64,000 bases of DNA from JAGRCP01 sp942490705 (GTDB lineage: Bacteria > Chloroflexota > Anaerolineae > Caldilineales > Caldilineaceae): NCBI GenBank assembly GCA_942490705.1, contig CALNXY010000019.1, forward strand, positions 1-64,000, given 5' to 3'. The notes beneath the pieces are model-generated. The model was not told where the DNA came from, did no database searches, and was given only the letters and a program-made list of their open reading frames with translations. Numbering within the stretch: the stretch's first letter is position 1; the number at the start of each line of letters is the position of its first letter. Positions 55,857 to 63,828 of the stretch are shown piece by piece. Made by a program: the position numbers and the translations under genes.

Positions 55857-57626
55857 ATGACAAGGCCGTCTTCTCCATACAACCAGGCACTGCTTCATTT
55901 TCGGGCTGCAAAGTCCCGCGCCGACATGGAGCGCATCGTCGCCCGTCTACGCGGGCGATCGGCCGACCTGATCCCATTTGAAGAGGTGCGCCGCTATCTC
56001 GGCGAGCCGGACGACCGGCGTTCTGAGCTGCGCAAAATCCCCATCGATTCCATCATCGGCAGCGTCGGCCGTTATAAGGACTTCACCCGCTCATTTTTGC
56101 CCCGTGATAATCAGATAAGCGGACGCTGGACCGGCGTTGATGCGGCCTCTGCGGTCAAGAAACTGCCGCCGGTTCATCTCTATCAGGTGGGCGACGCCTA
56201 CTTTGTGCAGGACGGCAATCATCGCGTCTCGGTCGCACGCGAGCGTGGTGCGACTGAGATCGACGCCTACGTCACTGAAGTGCCCACGCCTGTTCCCCTT
56301 AGTCCGCAAGACGACATCAATGACTTCTTGCTCAAGGCTGAACGGGCCGAATTTCTGGCATTGACCGGTCTCGATCAGGCTCGCCCAGACAGCGACTTTG
56401 CGGTCACTGAGTTCGGGGCCTATCAGGACCTCCTGCATGATATTGGTCTCCACTGGGATGAAATGGGCGGCACGGTAGATGAGCAGAGGGACGAAGCCGT
56501 CATCGCGGCCTGCGTTGTCCTCGATTGGTATGATGCCATCTACCGACCCGCCGTCGCCGAAATCGAGCGACGCGGCATGCTGCGGGAATTTCCGGGGCGC
56601 ACAACGACCGATCTATACGCCTGGCTGATCCGCTACCGGGGGGAAGTTGAGCAGGTACTGGGCTGGCAGCCGGAAGCGGACTTGGCGCTGGACAAGCTCA
56701 TTGAGCGCTACAGCCCCATGCCTAGCCGCATGCTGGGCCGGGCCAGACGGCGCATCCGCGAAAGCATGGTTCCGGGGCTGCTTGAACGGGGTCCGGGAGC
56801 GGGCCGCTGGCGCGAGTATTGGGCGGCCACTCACCGCGATGATCGCCTCTTTTCAAGCATCCTCGTGGGCGTCGACGGCACGCAACGGGGCTGGGACGCA
56901 GCCGATCAGGCGTGGTTTGTCGCTCAACGTGAGGATGGGCGCGTCCACGGGCTCCACGTCGTTGACTTGAAGGTCCAGACGAATGACGCCAAAGCGCAAG
57001 CGCTGCAGAGCGAATTTGTGCGGCGCAGCGGCCAGTCTGACGTGCCGGGTCGCATAAGCGTCGAACAGGGCACTGTGGAGGACAAGATCATTGATCGAGC
57101 GCGCTGGGCGGACCTTGTTGTCTTGCCCCTGAGTCATCCTCCGGCAGGGGGTGGCCTCGCGCGCCTGGGCAACGGCTTTCGCTCTCTGCTCCACCGCTGC
57201 CCGCGCCCGCTGCTGGCGGTGCCCGGCGCGCCCGTTGCATTTCAACATGCCTTACTGGCATATGACGGCAGCCGCAAGGCAGATGAGGCGCTATTTGTCG
57301 CCGCTTACCTTGCCGTCGAGTGGGGGCTTCGCCTCACCGTCACGGGGATTGTTGGCGCGCGTGGCGTTACGACGCATACGCTGCATCAGGCCGTCGACTA
57401 TTTGCTGGAGGGTGGCGTTCCCCACGCTGTCGTGACCCTTGGCGCCCGTGCAGACAATCCGGCATCCGTTGGCTCGGCAATCACTCACGCGCTACAGATT
57501 AGCGGGGCTGATCTGCTGATTATGGGCAGCTACGGTAAGGCGCCGCTGTTCGGTTTGGTCGCCGGTAGCGCTGTGGACGAAGTACTACGCCAAAGTGAAG
57601 CGGTCCCGATCCTCTTTTGCCGCTAA
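55857..57626 (+). CDS. ParB-like N-terminal domain fused to two universal-stress-protein domains
   Basis: 589 residues. The N-terminal part (about 55-150) has ParB/sulfiredoxin-like elements: IPIDSIIGSVGRY, then VHLYQVGDAYFVQDGNHRVSVARERGATEIDAYV. A middle helical region (about 150-330) has no known motif. The C-terminal half carries two USP domains: ILVGVDGTQRGWDAADQAWF with VVLPLSHPPAGG, and ALLAYDGSRKADEALFVAAYLA ending LLIMGSYGKAPLFGLVAGSAVD, with the GxxG(S/A) nucleotide loops. USPs often bind ATP. The GNHR block in stand-alone proteins suggests a nucleotide-dependent role here. The start is close after the Cax-like fragment (12 bp). Confidence 0.82.
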   Translation: MTRPSSPYNQALLHFRAAKSRADMERIVARLRGRSADLIPFEEVRRYLGEPDDRRSELRKIPIDSIIGSVGRYKDFTRSFLPRDNQISGRWTGVDAASAVKKLPPVHLYQVGDAYFVQDGNHRVSVARERGATEIDAYVTEVPTPVPLSPQDDINDFLLKAERAEFLALTGLDQARPDSDFAVTEFGAYQDLLHDIGLHWDEMGGTVDEQRDEAVIAACVVLDWYDAIYRPAVAEIERRGMLREFPGRTTTDLYAWLIRYRGEVEQVLGWQPEADLALDKLIERYSPMPSRMLGRARRRIRESMVPGLLERGPGAGRWREYWAATHRDDRLFSSILVGVDGTQRGWDAADQAWFVAQREDGRVHGLHVVDLKVQTNDAKAQALQSEFVRRSGQSDVPGRISVEQGTVEDKIIDRARWADLVVLPLSHPPAGGGLARLGNGFRSLLHRCPRPLLAVPGAPVAFQHALLAYDGSRKADEALFVAAYLAVEWGLRLTVTGIVGARGVTTHTLHQAVDYLLEGGVPHAVVTLGARADNPASVGSAITHALQISGADLLIMGSYGKAPLFGLVAGSAVDEVLRQSEAVPILFCR

Positions 57627-57789
57627 ATGCCTCTGTCCGTGACTGCCGCTCTTTTCCATTTCAGAGGCGATCTGTGCTAAAGTAGCGCTGTGTGATCAAC
57701 TCCGATCAACCGAATACAGTCGATCCGTGTGCCGCTGGCGCGTTCTTCCGCGCCCATCGACCCCACTTGTCAGCCGGAGGGAAGACGTA

Positions 57790-58473
57790 ATGCGAACTCA
57801 TTTCAATAACGAACTTCAGGAGCTACGCAATGCGATCCTGTCAATGGGGAGCCAGGTTGGGGAAGAGCTTAGCTTGGCTGTACAAGCATACCGCGATCTG
57901 GACGTCAATGCAGCTGAGCGGGTCATGGCTTATGACCGCCGCGTGAATGAGCAGCGTTTCAAGATCGAGGATGATTGCGTCGGCCTTATCGTGATGCAGC
58001 AACCCGCAGCGCGTGACCTGCGCGCTATTTTGAGTGCGCTCCACATGACGACCGACCTGGAGCGAATGGGCGACCAGGCCAAAGGGATCGCCAAGGTCAT
58101 TCCCTACCTGGTTAAGCACCCAGATCAACAGAAGCCGCCCCAGCTTTTTGAAATGGCCGCGCTCGTGACGTCCATGCTTGAAATGGCCATGAAGGCCTAT
58201 GCGGAGGATGACGTTGCGTTGGCGCAAGCTGTCGGGCCCCTGGATGATCGCGTCGATGAACTCTATGGGGAGGTCTTTCACTTCGCCATGAAGCGTTTGG
58301 CGACAACTGACGGCTTGACGCAGGTTGAAGCCGTTTATGAGCTCTTGCGTCTGGCGCGGGAGCTGGAGCGCTTTGGCGATCTGGCCACGAACCTTGCTGA
58401 ACGAGTGGTCTATCTCGTGACCGGTACGCTGGATGAAGTCAATCTGGATAACGATGAGGAAGTTGCCGCATAG
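57790..58473 (+). CDS. phoU: Phosphate transport system regulator PhoU
   Basis: The ATG at 57790 follows GGAGGGAAGACGTA, so the longer frame from 57727 is not used. 227 residues, all-helical, with two PhoU repeats: VMAYDRRVNEQRFKIEDDCV, TTDLERMGDQAKGIAKVI, and in the second half LDDRVDELYGEVF, ARELERFGDLATNLAERVVYL. The D/ExxxD metal-binding residues of each repeat are present. PhoU controls the Pho two-component system and phosphate uptake. No pst genes are in the window, so it stands alone here. Confidence 0.92.
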   Translation: MRTHFNNELQELRNAILSMGSQVGEELSLAVQAYRDLDVNAAERVMAYDRRVNEQRFKIEDDCVGLIVMQQPAARDLRAILSALHMTTDLERMGDQAKGIAKVIPYLVKHPDQQKPPQLFEMAALVTSMLEMAMKAYAEDDVALAQAVGPLDDRVDELYGEVFHFAMKRLATTDGLTQVEAVYELLRLARELERFGDLATNLAERVVYLVTGTLDEVNLDNDEEVAA

Positions 58474-58501
58474 CTCAAAACGGGGTTCGGAAGCGTCTGG
58501 G

Positions 58502-58565
58502 CACACATAAAGGCCACCGGGCAAATTGTCGATCCAATCGACACTGCCGGTGGCCTTTATGTGTG
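58502..58565. terminator. 19-bp perfect hairpin with nested hairpin
   Basis: Arms 58502-58520 (CACACATAAAGGCCACCGG) and 58547-58565 are exact reverse complements. The loop contains a second small stem (TGTCGAT/ATCGACA). It is 28 bp after the phoU stop, so it most likely ends that transcript. Confidence 0.65.
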
Positions 58566-58591
58566 TTCGGTTAGACGTAAGGAAAAAGAAA

Positions 58592-58676
58592 AAAAGGTCG
58601 ACTGCGTCCCCCGATCACAATCCCGAAGAGGTGGGTGGGATGTGAGATGAGCCGTAGCTCACACAGTCGACCTTTT
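58592..58676 (-). terminator. Long-loop hairpin followed by U-run on the minus strand
   Basis: Arms AAAAGGTCGACTG (58592-58604) and CAGTCGACCTTTT (58664-58676) pair perfectly, with two more pairs inside and an inner stem GTGAG/CTCAC at about 58641-58661. On the minus strand the stem is followed by TTTTTTTCTTTTT, so it can terminate transcripts from the LysM/YkuD gene. The large structured loop is unusual. Confidence 0.65.
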
Positions 58677-58787
58677 GACCCAATTATAGGGCGGATTTGG
58701 CGTAAGTCAATGGCAAAAGTGTGACGAATGCGCTACGTTTGTTTGACGAAGGCCGCCTCCTACCCTACGCGACCCCTGCGCAGCCGT

Positions 58788-59951
58788 CTAGTCGCGGACT
58801 ACCACGAGCGTCCCCTGATTCTCCTCACTTGGTTCCTGCCAGCCTTCGCCTAGATCGTCCCAGGCGGGACCGGCCCACTCAAAGAGCCATCGAGCATCTT
58901 CTTCGGTCATGTTGATGCAGCCCCGGCTGGTGGGCTGGCCGAATTTGTCATGCCAGTAGGCCGTATGAAAGCTGTAATCTTCATGAAAATACTGCACCCA
59001 CTTGACGCCGGGTAAGTAATAATAATCGCCGGCGCCCCGTTCTCCGCCCCACATGTCCTGAATTGCAGTCTTGATCCAGATGCGAAAGGTGCCCGTCACC
59101 GTAGGGGTCTCGGCCTTGCCGGTCGAAACCACAAAAGTCGCTACCGGTTCTGTGCCTTCATAGGCCGTGACGAGCTGCTCGCTCAAGTCGACGTCGATCC
59201 ATTTTTCTTCCATGGTTGGGAAGATGAGCGGACGCTGGACGCCTTCTGCGTCAACCGGAAAGAGGCTCATCCGTTCGACCGGCGGCGGCGGCGGCACGAT
59301 CAGCTCGCTGCCCGGTGAGATGAGGCTGGGATTCACAATGCTGTTGCGGTCAACCAGCGCCTCCAGCGTTGTCCCGTAGCGCTGAGCAATCCCCGTCAGA
59401 CTCTGCCCCGTCTGCACGATGTGTGTGCGCTCCAGACCGCCGCCAAAGGGCGAGTAGGGGATGAGCAGCCGCTGCCCTGGCGTCAACTGCTGAGCCGGCG
59501 ACATCCGGTTCAAGTCAACCAGCACAGACGGCCCCACCCGAAAGCGTTCGGCAATCGTAGTGAGCGTATCACCCGGCTCGGTGAAATAGGGAAAGGCGCC
59601 GTCTGCTTCCACAAAACGGTTGGGCTCGGGAACCGCAACGGTGGCGAGCGTTCGCGGTTGCTCGGTTTCTGTTTCAGTGACGGTGGACAAGGCTGTTTCT
59701 GCCGCCGCGGTTGTGGCGGCAGGCAAGCGCAGGGGGAGGCCAACCATGACAACGTCGGCATTGGCCAGGCCGTTGAGTTGCATGAGTATGGCCGTGCTGG
59801 TGCCATGTTGCTTGGCGATCTCGGAAAGCGTTTCGCCCGCTTGCACGGTGTGCGTTCCCGTATCTTGCGCGCGGGCTGCGCCCGGCGCGGCCAATAGCAG
59901 CGCAAGCACGAGCAACCATAGAAAGCGTCGAGAGTGAGAAATATTTAACAT
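58788..59951 (-). CDS. L,D-transpeptidase (YkuD) with three LysM repeats
   Basis: 387 residues: a signal peptide ending APGAARA, three LysM repeats (THTVQAGETLSEIAKQHG; PGDTLTTIAERFRVGPSVL; THIVQTGQSLTGIAQRYG) that bind peptidoglycan, and a C-terminal YkuD domain (about 250-380). The catalytic region has HTAYWHDKFG and SRGCINM, including the nucleophile Cys. The enzyme cross-links peptidoglycan through 3-3 bonds or attaches proteins to it, outside the membrane. It is a paralogue of the gene at 60020 and shares the domain of 62872. Confidence 0.93.
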   Translation of the reverse strand: MLNISHSRRFLWLLVLALLLAAPGAARAQDTGTHTVQAGETLSEIAKQHGTSTAILMQLNGLANADVVMVGLPLRLPAATTAAAETALSTVTETETEQPRTLATVAVPEPNRFVEADGAFPYFTEPGDTLTTIAERFRVGPSVLVDLNRMSPAQQLTPGQRLLIPYSPFGGGLERTHIVQTGQSLTGIAQRYGTTLEALVDRNSIVNPSLISPGSELIVPPPPPVERMSLFPVDAEGVQRPLIFPTMEEKWIDVDLSEQLVTAYEGTEPVATFVVSTGKAETPTVTGTFRIWIKTAIQDMWGGERGAGDYYYLPGVKWVQYFHEDYSFHTAYWHDKFGQPTSRGCINMTEEDARWLFEWAGPAWDDLGEGWQEPSEENQGTLVVVRD

Positions 59952-59977
59952 GGAAAACCTTTGTCAATCATCAATGA

Positions 59978-60012
59978 TCGATGGTTAATGATCATTGACC
60001 ATTAACCATCGA
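59978..60012. repeat. Perfect 13-bp inverted repeat between the two LysM genes
   Basis: TCGATGGTTAATG (59978-59990) and CATTAACCATCGA (60000-60012) with a 9-nt loop. It is AT-richer than the surroundings and sits just upstream of the 58788-59951 gene and downstream of the 60020-61162 gene. It could be an operator, a processing signal or a terminator; no T-run. Confidence 0.75.
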
Positions 60013-60019
60013 CAATTAC

Positions 60020-61162
60020 TTAGGGGTGGACGATCACCATCGTGCCTGGATTGCTGCTGGATGCTTCCTGCCAGCCGCCGCCCCAGTTGGGCCCTGCCCA
60101 GTCAAAGAGCCACTTGGCGTCCCATATTCGCATATTGATGCAGCCGTTGCTCATTGGCGTGCCAAAGTTGTTGTGCCAGTACGCGCCGTGGAAGGCGTAA
60201 TCCCGATGGAAATACTGGACCCAGGGCACGTCAGGCAAGTCATAATCCGTGCCGGCAAAGCGACTGCCGCCCTTCATATCCTGCTTGGCCAACTTCGACC
60301 AGATGTGGAAAGCGCCCGTCACGGTTGGCGTCTCGGGCAGTCCAGACGAGATGGTAAAAACCTGTTGGGGCGTCGACCCGACGTAGGCCGTTAGCTGCTG
60401 GGTACTCAGGTCTACCCGGATCCATTTGCCACTGGTAGGCGGGAAAGAGACGTTGCTGGGAAAACCGCTGGCGTGGGCTGAGTTGGTTGCTTGCACCTGG
60501 GCGTTGGGAATCACGAGGCGCTGGCCGACGGCGACCAGGCTTGGGTTGCTGATGCCGTTTCGTTCGATGATGGAAGCGGTCGTGACGCCGTACTGGTTGG
60601 CAATCGCGCCCAGGCTTTGGCCGCTGCTCACGACATGCATACTTTCATTGTAGCGCAGCGTCTGGTCGACCGCCGCAGTGGCGGCTGCACGTGTGCCAAA
60701 GCCGGCCGGCACCGCCAATCGCTGGCCGATGATGACGTGGGTGAGGGGCGCAATGCCGTTCATCGCCGCCAGTTCGTCCAGGCTGATGCCTGAGGCCGCG
60801 GCAATCGCAGAGAGAGAATCGCCGGCCTTAACGACATAGGTCGACGAGCCGGCGGGCGGGCTGTAGGCGACGGCAGTGCCAGCGCCCGGCACGCTCAGCC
60901 GTTGGCCGATCCAAATCGTACGCGGGTCGCTCAGCCCGTTGAGCGAAACGAGCGTGCTCATATCGGTACCGTAGCGCTGGGCGATCTCGCTGAGCGTCTC
61001 GCCAGCGGTAACCGTGTGAACGCCGCTCTGGGCGCGGGCCGGGCGGGCAAGGCTTAACCCGGCCAGGAGCAGGGTCGTCAGCAGCAGGAAGCGTACCAGA
61101 ACAGATGCTGTGCGGCTGGCGCCTGAGGCGCGTTTTCTGGTGGCGGAATGGATCCGATTCAT
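60020..61162 (-). CDS. L,D-transpeptidase (YkuD) with LysM repeats
   Basis: The ATG at 61162 is preceded by GAGGAAAACGACGGT; the longer frame from 61249 is not supported. 380 residues: signal peptide (VLVRFLLLTTLLLAGLSLA), three LysM repeats starting VHTVTAGETLSEIAQRYG, TYVVKAGDSLSAIAAASG and MHVVSSGQSLGAIANQYG, and a YkuD domain with HGAYWHNNFG and SNGCINM. It shares the WIRVDLSTQQLTAYVG strand with its neighbour. It cross-links or remodels peptidoglycan outside the membrane. It is probably co-transcribed with, or duplicated from, the 58788 gene. Confidence 0.93.
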   Translation of the reverse strand: MNRIHSATRKRASGASRTASVLVRFLLLTTLLLAGLSLARPARAQSGVHTVTAGETLSEIAQRYGTDMSTLVSLNGLSDPRTIWIGQRLSVPGAGTAVAYSPPAGSSTYVVKAGDSLSAIAAASGISLDELAAMNGIAPLTHVIIGQRLAVPAGFGTRAAATAAVDQTLRYNESMHVVSSGQSLGAIANQYGVTTASIIERNGISNPSLVAVGQRLVIPNAQVQATNSAHASGFPSNVSFPPTSGKWIRVDLSTQQLTAYVGSTPQQVFTISSGLPETPTVTGAFHIWSKLAKQDMKGGSRFAGTDYDLPDVPWVQYFHRDYAFHGAYWHNNFGTPMSNGCINMRIWDAKWLFDWAGPNWGGGWQEASSSNPGTMVIVHP

Positions 61163-61582
61163 ACCGTCGTTTTCCTCAAATAGGCCGAACCAAGGCTCGG
61201 TGGGGGGTGCGCTTATCTTGAGAAAATTGTCGCACACGCCGGCGCGCATTGCAACGTTGAGTTTGCGGCGCGCGCATAGCTATTCCCAGAGAGAAAAATG
61301 GCTATGCGCAGGACTGTCGGGCGGTCGATTTTGCAGCATTTCGCGTAGTCAAAGATAAAAATCAGATGAAAATGGAAGGAACATAACGCAGTTGTGCGAT
61401 GCCCTATGGCAAACTACCGTCACCGAAGAATGGAGCCGATCATAACAGCTTGTTACCAGGTTGCTGATCCTTCCTTAACAATCGCAGGGCATGCTGAGAA
61501 TGCAGTAACGACGACAAGATACCACGCGGCGGACCCACCCAATTCGTGTCGCATACCCGCCGTGTGTTGATCATAAATATTG

Positions 61583-61621
61583 GACGGGGGCTCGGCATCA
61601 TTCTGGTGCCGAGCCCCCGTC
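61583..61621. repeat. Perfect 15-bp inverted repeat
   Basis: GACGGGGGCTCGGCA (61583-61597) and TGCCGAGCCCCCGTC (61607-61621) with a 9-nt loop. No T-run follows on either strand. It is located 5' of the aldo/keto reductase; a terminator of unseen RNA or a dispersed palindrome are both possible. Confidence 0.75.
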
Positions 61622-61670
61622 GCGTTCGCCTCCGGTACTCATCAAGCCTTCAGCCGCCGCTCCCCCGCTT

Positions 61671-61786
61671 AGTCCGCACGCCCCGTGCGGACGGTCGCCG
61701 CCCCGACAGCTCCTTCTATCCGAGCCTCTCCGCCACTCGACCATGCGCGTCCCCACAACCCGCTCGCACGAAGGCGTGCTCGCTAA
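61671..61786. repeat. Divergent copy of the AGTGAGCACGCCC / GGGCGTGCTCGCT element
   Basis: Left end AGTCCGCACGCCCC and right end AAGGCGTGCTCGCTAA resemble the ends of the elements at 19690 and 19812. The interior differs and contains a perfect GTCCGCAC/GTGCGGAC hairpin. Assignment to the same family is tentative. Confidence 0.5.
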
Positions 61787-61899
61787 CCTGTTGCGCCAAC
61801 GCAGCGGTAGCGGCACTTCAATTGCATCTTCCTCATGAAACCGTTACGATGCAGCACATATTGACAATCATGCAAAACACTTCGAAGGAGACGAACTTT

Positions 61900-62868
61900 A
61901 TGGAGTACCGACTGCTGGGGTCAACGGGTGTAGAGGTATCGGCTCTGTCGTTGGGCACGATGCTCTTCGGCACCGCAACGGACGAAGAAGAATCGGCGCG
62001 CATCTTCGCGCGCAGTCGCGACGCCGGCATCAACCTGTTTGACTGCGCCAACGTTTACGGCGGTGGCCGGGCGGAAGAAGTCCTGAGCAAGCTGATCGCG
62101 CCGTGCCGCGAGGAGATCGTCCTGACCTCCAAGGTGGCCTCGTCGACGGGACAGGGACGCAACCAGCGCGGCGCCTCGCGCCTCCACATTGTGACGCAGG
62201 TGGAGCAGAGCCTGCGCCGCCTCAAGACCGACCGCATCGACATCTACTTCATCCATCATTTTGACGCAACCACGCCCATTGAAGAGACGCTGAGCGCGCT
62301 GGACCAACTCGTGCAGAGTGGCAAGATCCTCTACCCGGCGGTCAGCAACTGGGCCGCGTGGCAGGTTGCCCGCGGCCTCGGCATCGCCGACTGCCGCGGC
62401 TTCGACCGGATTGCCTGTATGCAGCCCATGTACAACCTGGTCAAGCGCCAGGCCGAGGTGGAGATTCTACCCTTGGCTGCAGCCGAAGGATTGGGTGTGA
62501 TCGTCTATAGCCCACTGGGTGGCGGCCTGTTGACCGGGAAGTACGTGGAGAACGAGGCCAGCCAGGGGCGTCTGGTGGAGAACCCCATGTATGCCGTGCG
62601 CTTTGGCGAGGAGCACGTGCGTGAAATCGCCGCCCGCTTCACCCGCTATGCCCGGGAGCGGGGCGACGAGCCCGCCACGCTGGCCGTAGCCTGGGCAGCC
62701 GCTCACCCGGCGATTTCTTCGGTGCTGATTGGCGCTCGCAATATGGCGCAGCTCGAGACTTCGCTCGCTGCCGCCGACGTCGTGATGACGCGCGAGTGGC
62801 GTGACGAGATTTCGGCGCTTTCTTACACGCCGCCGCTGGCCAACGATCGCAACGAAGAACGGGCGTAG
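61900..62868 (+). CDS. Aldo/keto reductase
   Basis: The ATG at 61900 has AAGGAG nine bases upstream. The 322-residue TIM-barrel reductase has MEYRLLGSTGVEVSALSLGT, the catalytic Asp and Tyr in DCANVYGGG, Lys in VLTSKVAS, His in YFIHHFD, and the NADPH site YSPLGGGLLTGKY and ISSVLIGARNMAQLE. It belongs to the AKR group close to YajO/YghZ-like enzymes. It reduces aldehydes or sugar carbonyls; the substrate is unknown. It sits between YkuD genes but shares no function with them by sequence; the stop is 3 bp from the convergent YkuD gene. Confidence 0.92.
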   Translation: MEYRLLGSTGVEVSALSLGTMLFGTATDEEESARIFARSRDAGINLFDCANVYGGGRAEEVLSKLIAPCREEIVLTSKVASSTGQGRNQRGASRLHIVTQVEQSLRRLKTDRIDIYFIHHFDATTPIEETLSALDQLVQSGKILYPAVSNWAAWQVARGLGIADCRGFDRIACMQPMYNLVKRQAEVEILPLAAAEGLGVIVYSPLGGGLLTGKYVENEASQGRLVENPMYAVRFGEEHVREIAARFTRYARERGDEPATLAVAWAAAHPAISSVLIGARNMAQLETSLAAADVVMTREWRDEISALSYTPPLANDRNEERA

Positions 62869-62871
62869 CGT

Positions 62872-63525
62872 CTATTCGTGGACGACGACCAGCGTGCCCG
62901 GCTCGCCGGCTGACGGCGCCTGCCACGCTGGACCGTCCATGTCATACCACGGGCCGGCCCACTCAAAGAGCCAGCGCGCCTCCTCGGGCCGCATGTTGAT
63001 GCAGCCCGAACTCACCGGCGTGCCGAAGTCATCGTGCCAGTACGCAGCGTGGAACGCGATCTCGCCGTCGAAGTACTGCACCCACTCCACATCCGGCAGA
63101 AAATAGTAGTCATCGGCCGCGGGATCATCGCTGTCCATGTCCTGAATGCGCGTCTTGGTCCAGATGCGGAAGGCGCCCTCGCGCGTCTGGCGGCCGGGGC
63201 GACCGGTGGAGACGATGAAGGAGCGGACGGGCCGCGTGCCTTCGTAGGCCACGACGCGCTGCTCGCTCAGATCCACGTCAATCCAGCGCTCGTCGGGCGT
63301 GGCGATGTGTGCATGCGCATGGTAGCCGTGGGTGAGATCGGGGCCCAGGCGGGGCGCCCGTTCCGGCAGCGGCGGCCAGGCGGCACGATAGGCCAGCGGC
63401 TCCTCGTTCTCCAGCAGCTCGTCAGCCAGGGCCGGTGAAGCGGCCGGGAAGAGGCTCGCAACGCTCAGCACGAGCGCGGCAATGGCCAGGCGGGCGATTT
63501 GCCCGACGCCGCGTGAATTACGCAT
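62872..63525 (-). CDS. L,D-transpeptidase (YkuD) without LysM
   Basis: About 217 residues from the ATG at 63525 (MRNSRGVGQIARL); an ATG at 63570 is also possible, and neither has a clear ribosome site. It has a signal peptide, a short linker, then a YkuD domain with WIDVDLSEQRVVAYEGT, FYEG-like HAAYWHDDFG and SSGCINMRPEEARW. The nucleophile Cys is in SGCIN. It ends GTLVVVHE, like the two larger YkuD proteins nearby. It makes peptidoglycan cross-links. The closest relative in the window is the domain of 58788-59951. Confidence 0.9.
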   Translation of the reverse strand: MRNSRGVGQIARLAIAALVLSVASLFPAASPALADELLENEEPLAYRAAWPPLPERAPRLGPDLTHGYHAHAHIATPDERWIDVDLSEQRVVAYEGTRPVRSFIVSTGRPGRQTREGAFRIWTKTRIQDMDSDDPAADDYYFLPDVEWVQYFDGEIAFHAAYWHDDFGTPVSSGCINMRPEEARWLFEWAGPWYDMDGPAWQAPSAGEPGTLVVVHE

Positions 63526-63828
63526 GCGTGCTGCAACCGGACCCCAACCTCTTATGGATTCAATGCACATCAGCGTCTATCTGCTTTCATTTCACCGATT
63601 ACAAAGCGCTAATCATACTCACATCGGTCGTTTGAGCCAAAACGCGTGGATGGCGGTCGCGCCGGCCGCGTCGGCGAACCGCAGTGGCAGCTTGCCTGGC
63701 TGGAGCGGGGCCTGACCGTGCCGGCGACGGATGAAGGCGAGCGTGCCCAGCTTGGTGGGATGGCGGGAAAGAGAGGTACGGCGCTGGCCTGTGGCGGCAG
63801 CGTCTTTGGCGTCTGAACGACGCCGGCG
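63526..63828. other. Gap with degenerate coding sequence and repeat
   Basis: About 300 bp with no intact gene. From 63690 on it carries a copy of the 61-bp repeat that also lies in the partial frame at 63829, in a frame giving WQLAWLERGLTVPATDEGE before a stop near 63817. It looks like a decayed duplicate of the following gene's start. Confidence 0.5.
63694..63754. repeat. 61-bp direct repeat, copy 1
   Basis: Identical over 61 bp to 63865-63925, offset by 171 bp. The segment reads GCCTGGCTGGAGCGGGG at its start and CCCAGCTTG at its end. Confidence 0.9.

Larger units (their letters stand above)
58474..58787. other. Convergent intergenic region with two large hairpins
   Basis: The 314-bp gap between convergent phoU and the LysM/YkuD gene holds two structured elements (58502-58565 and 58592-58676) and no gene. 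It probably contains the terminators of both transcription units. Confidence 0.6.
61163..61899. other. 740-bp divergent intergenic region with repeats
   Basis: Between the LysM/YkuD gene and the aldo/keto reductase. It includes an AT-rich part (61270-61520), the hairpin at 61583-61621 and a divergent copy of the AGTGAGCACGCCC element at 61671-61786. The long open frame from 61546 that runs into the reductase is not translated as such, because the real start is at 61900 with a strong ribosome site. Confidence 0.55.

Noticed and set aside
61546..61899. Longer N-terminus of the aldo/keto reductase from the ATG at 61546
   Set aside because: The added 118 residues cover a hairpin and repeats with no conserved sequence, while the ATG at 61900 has a strong AAGGAG site and the family-typical start.
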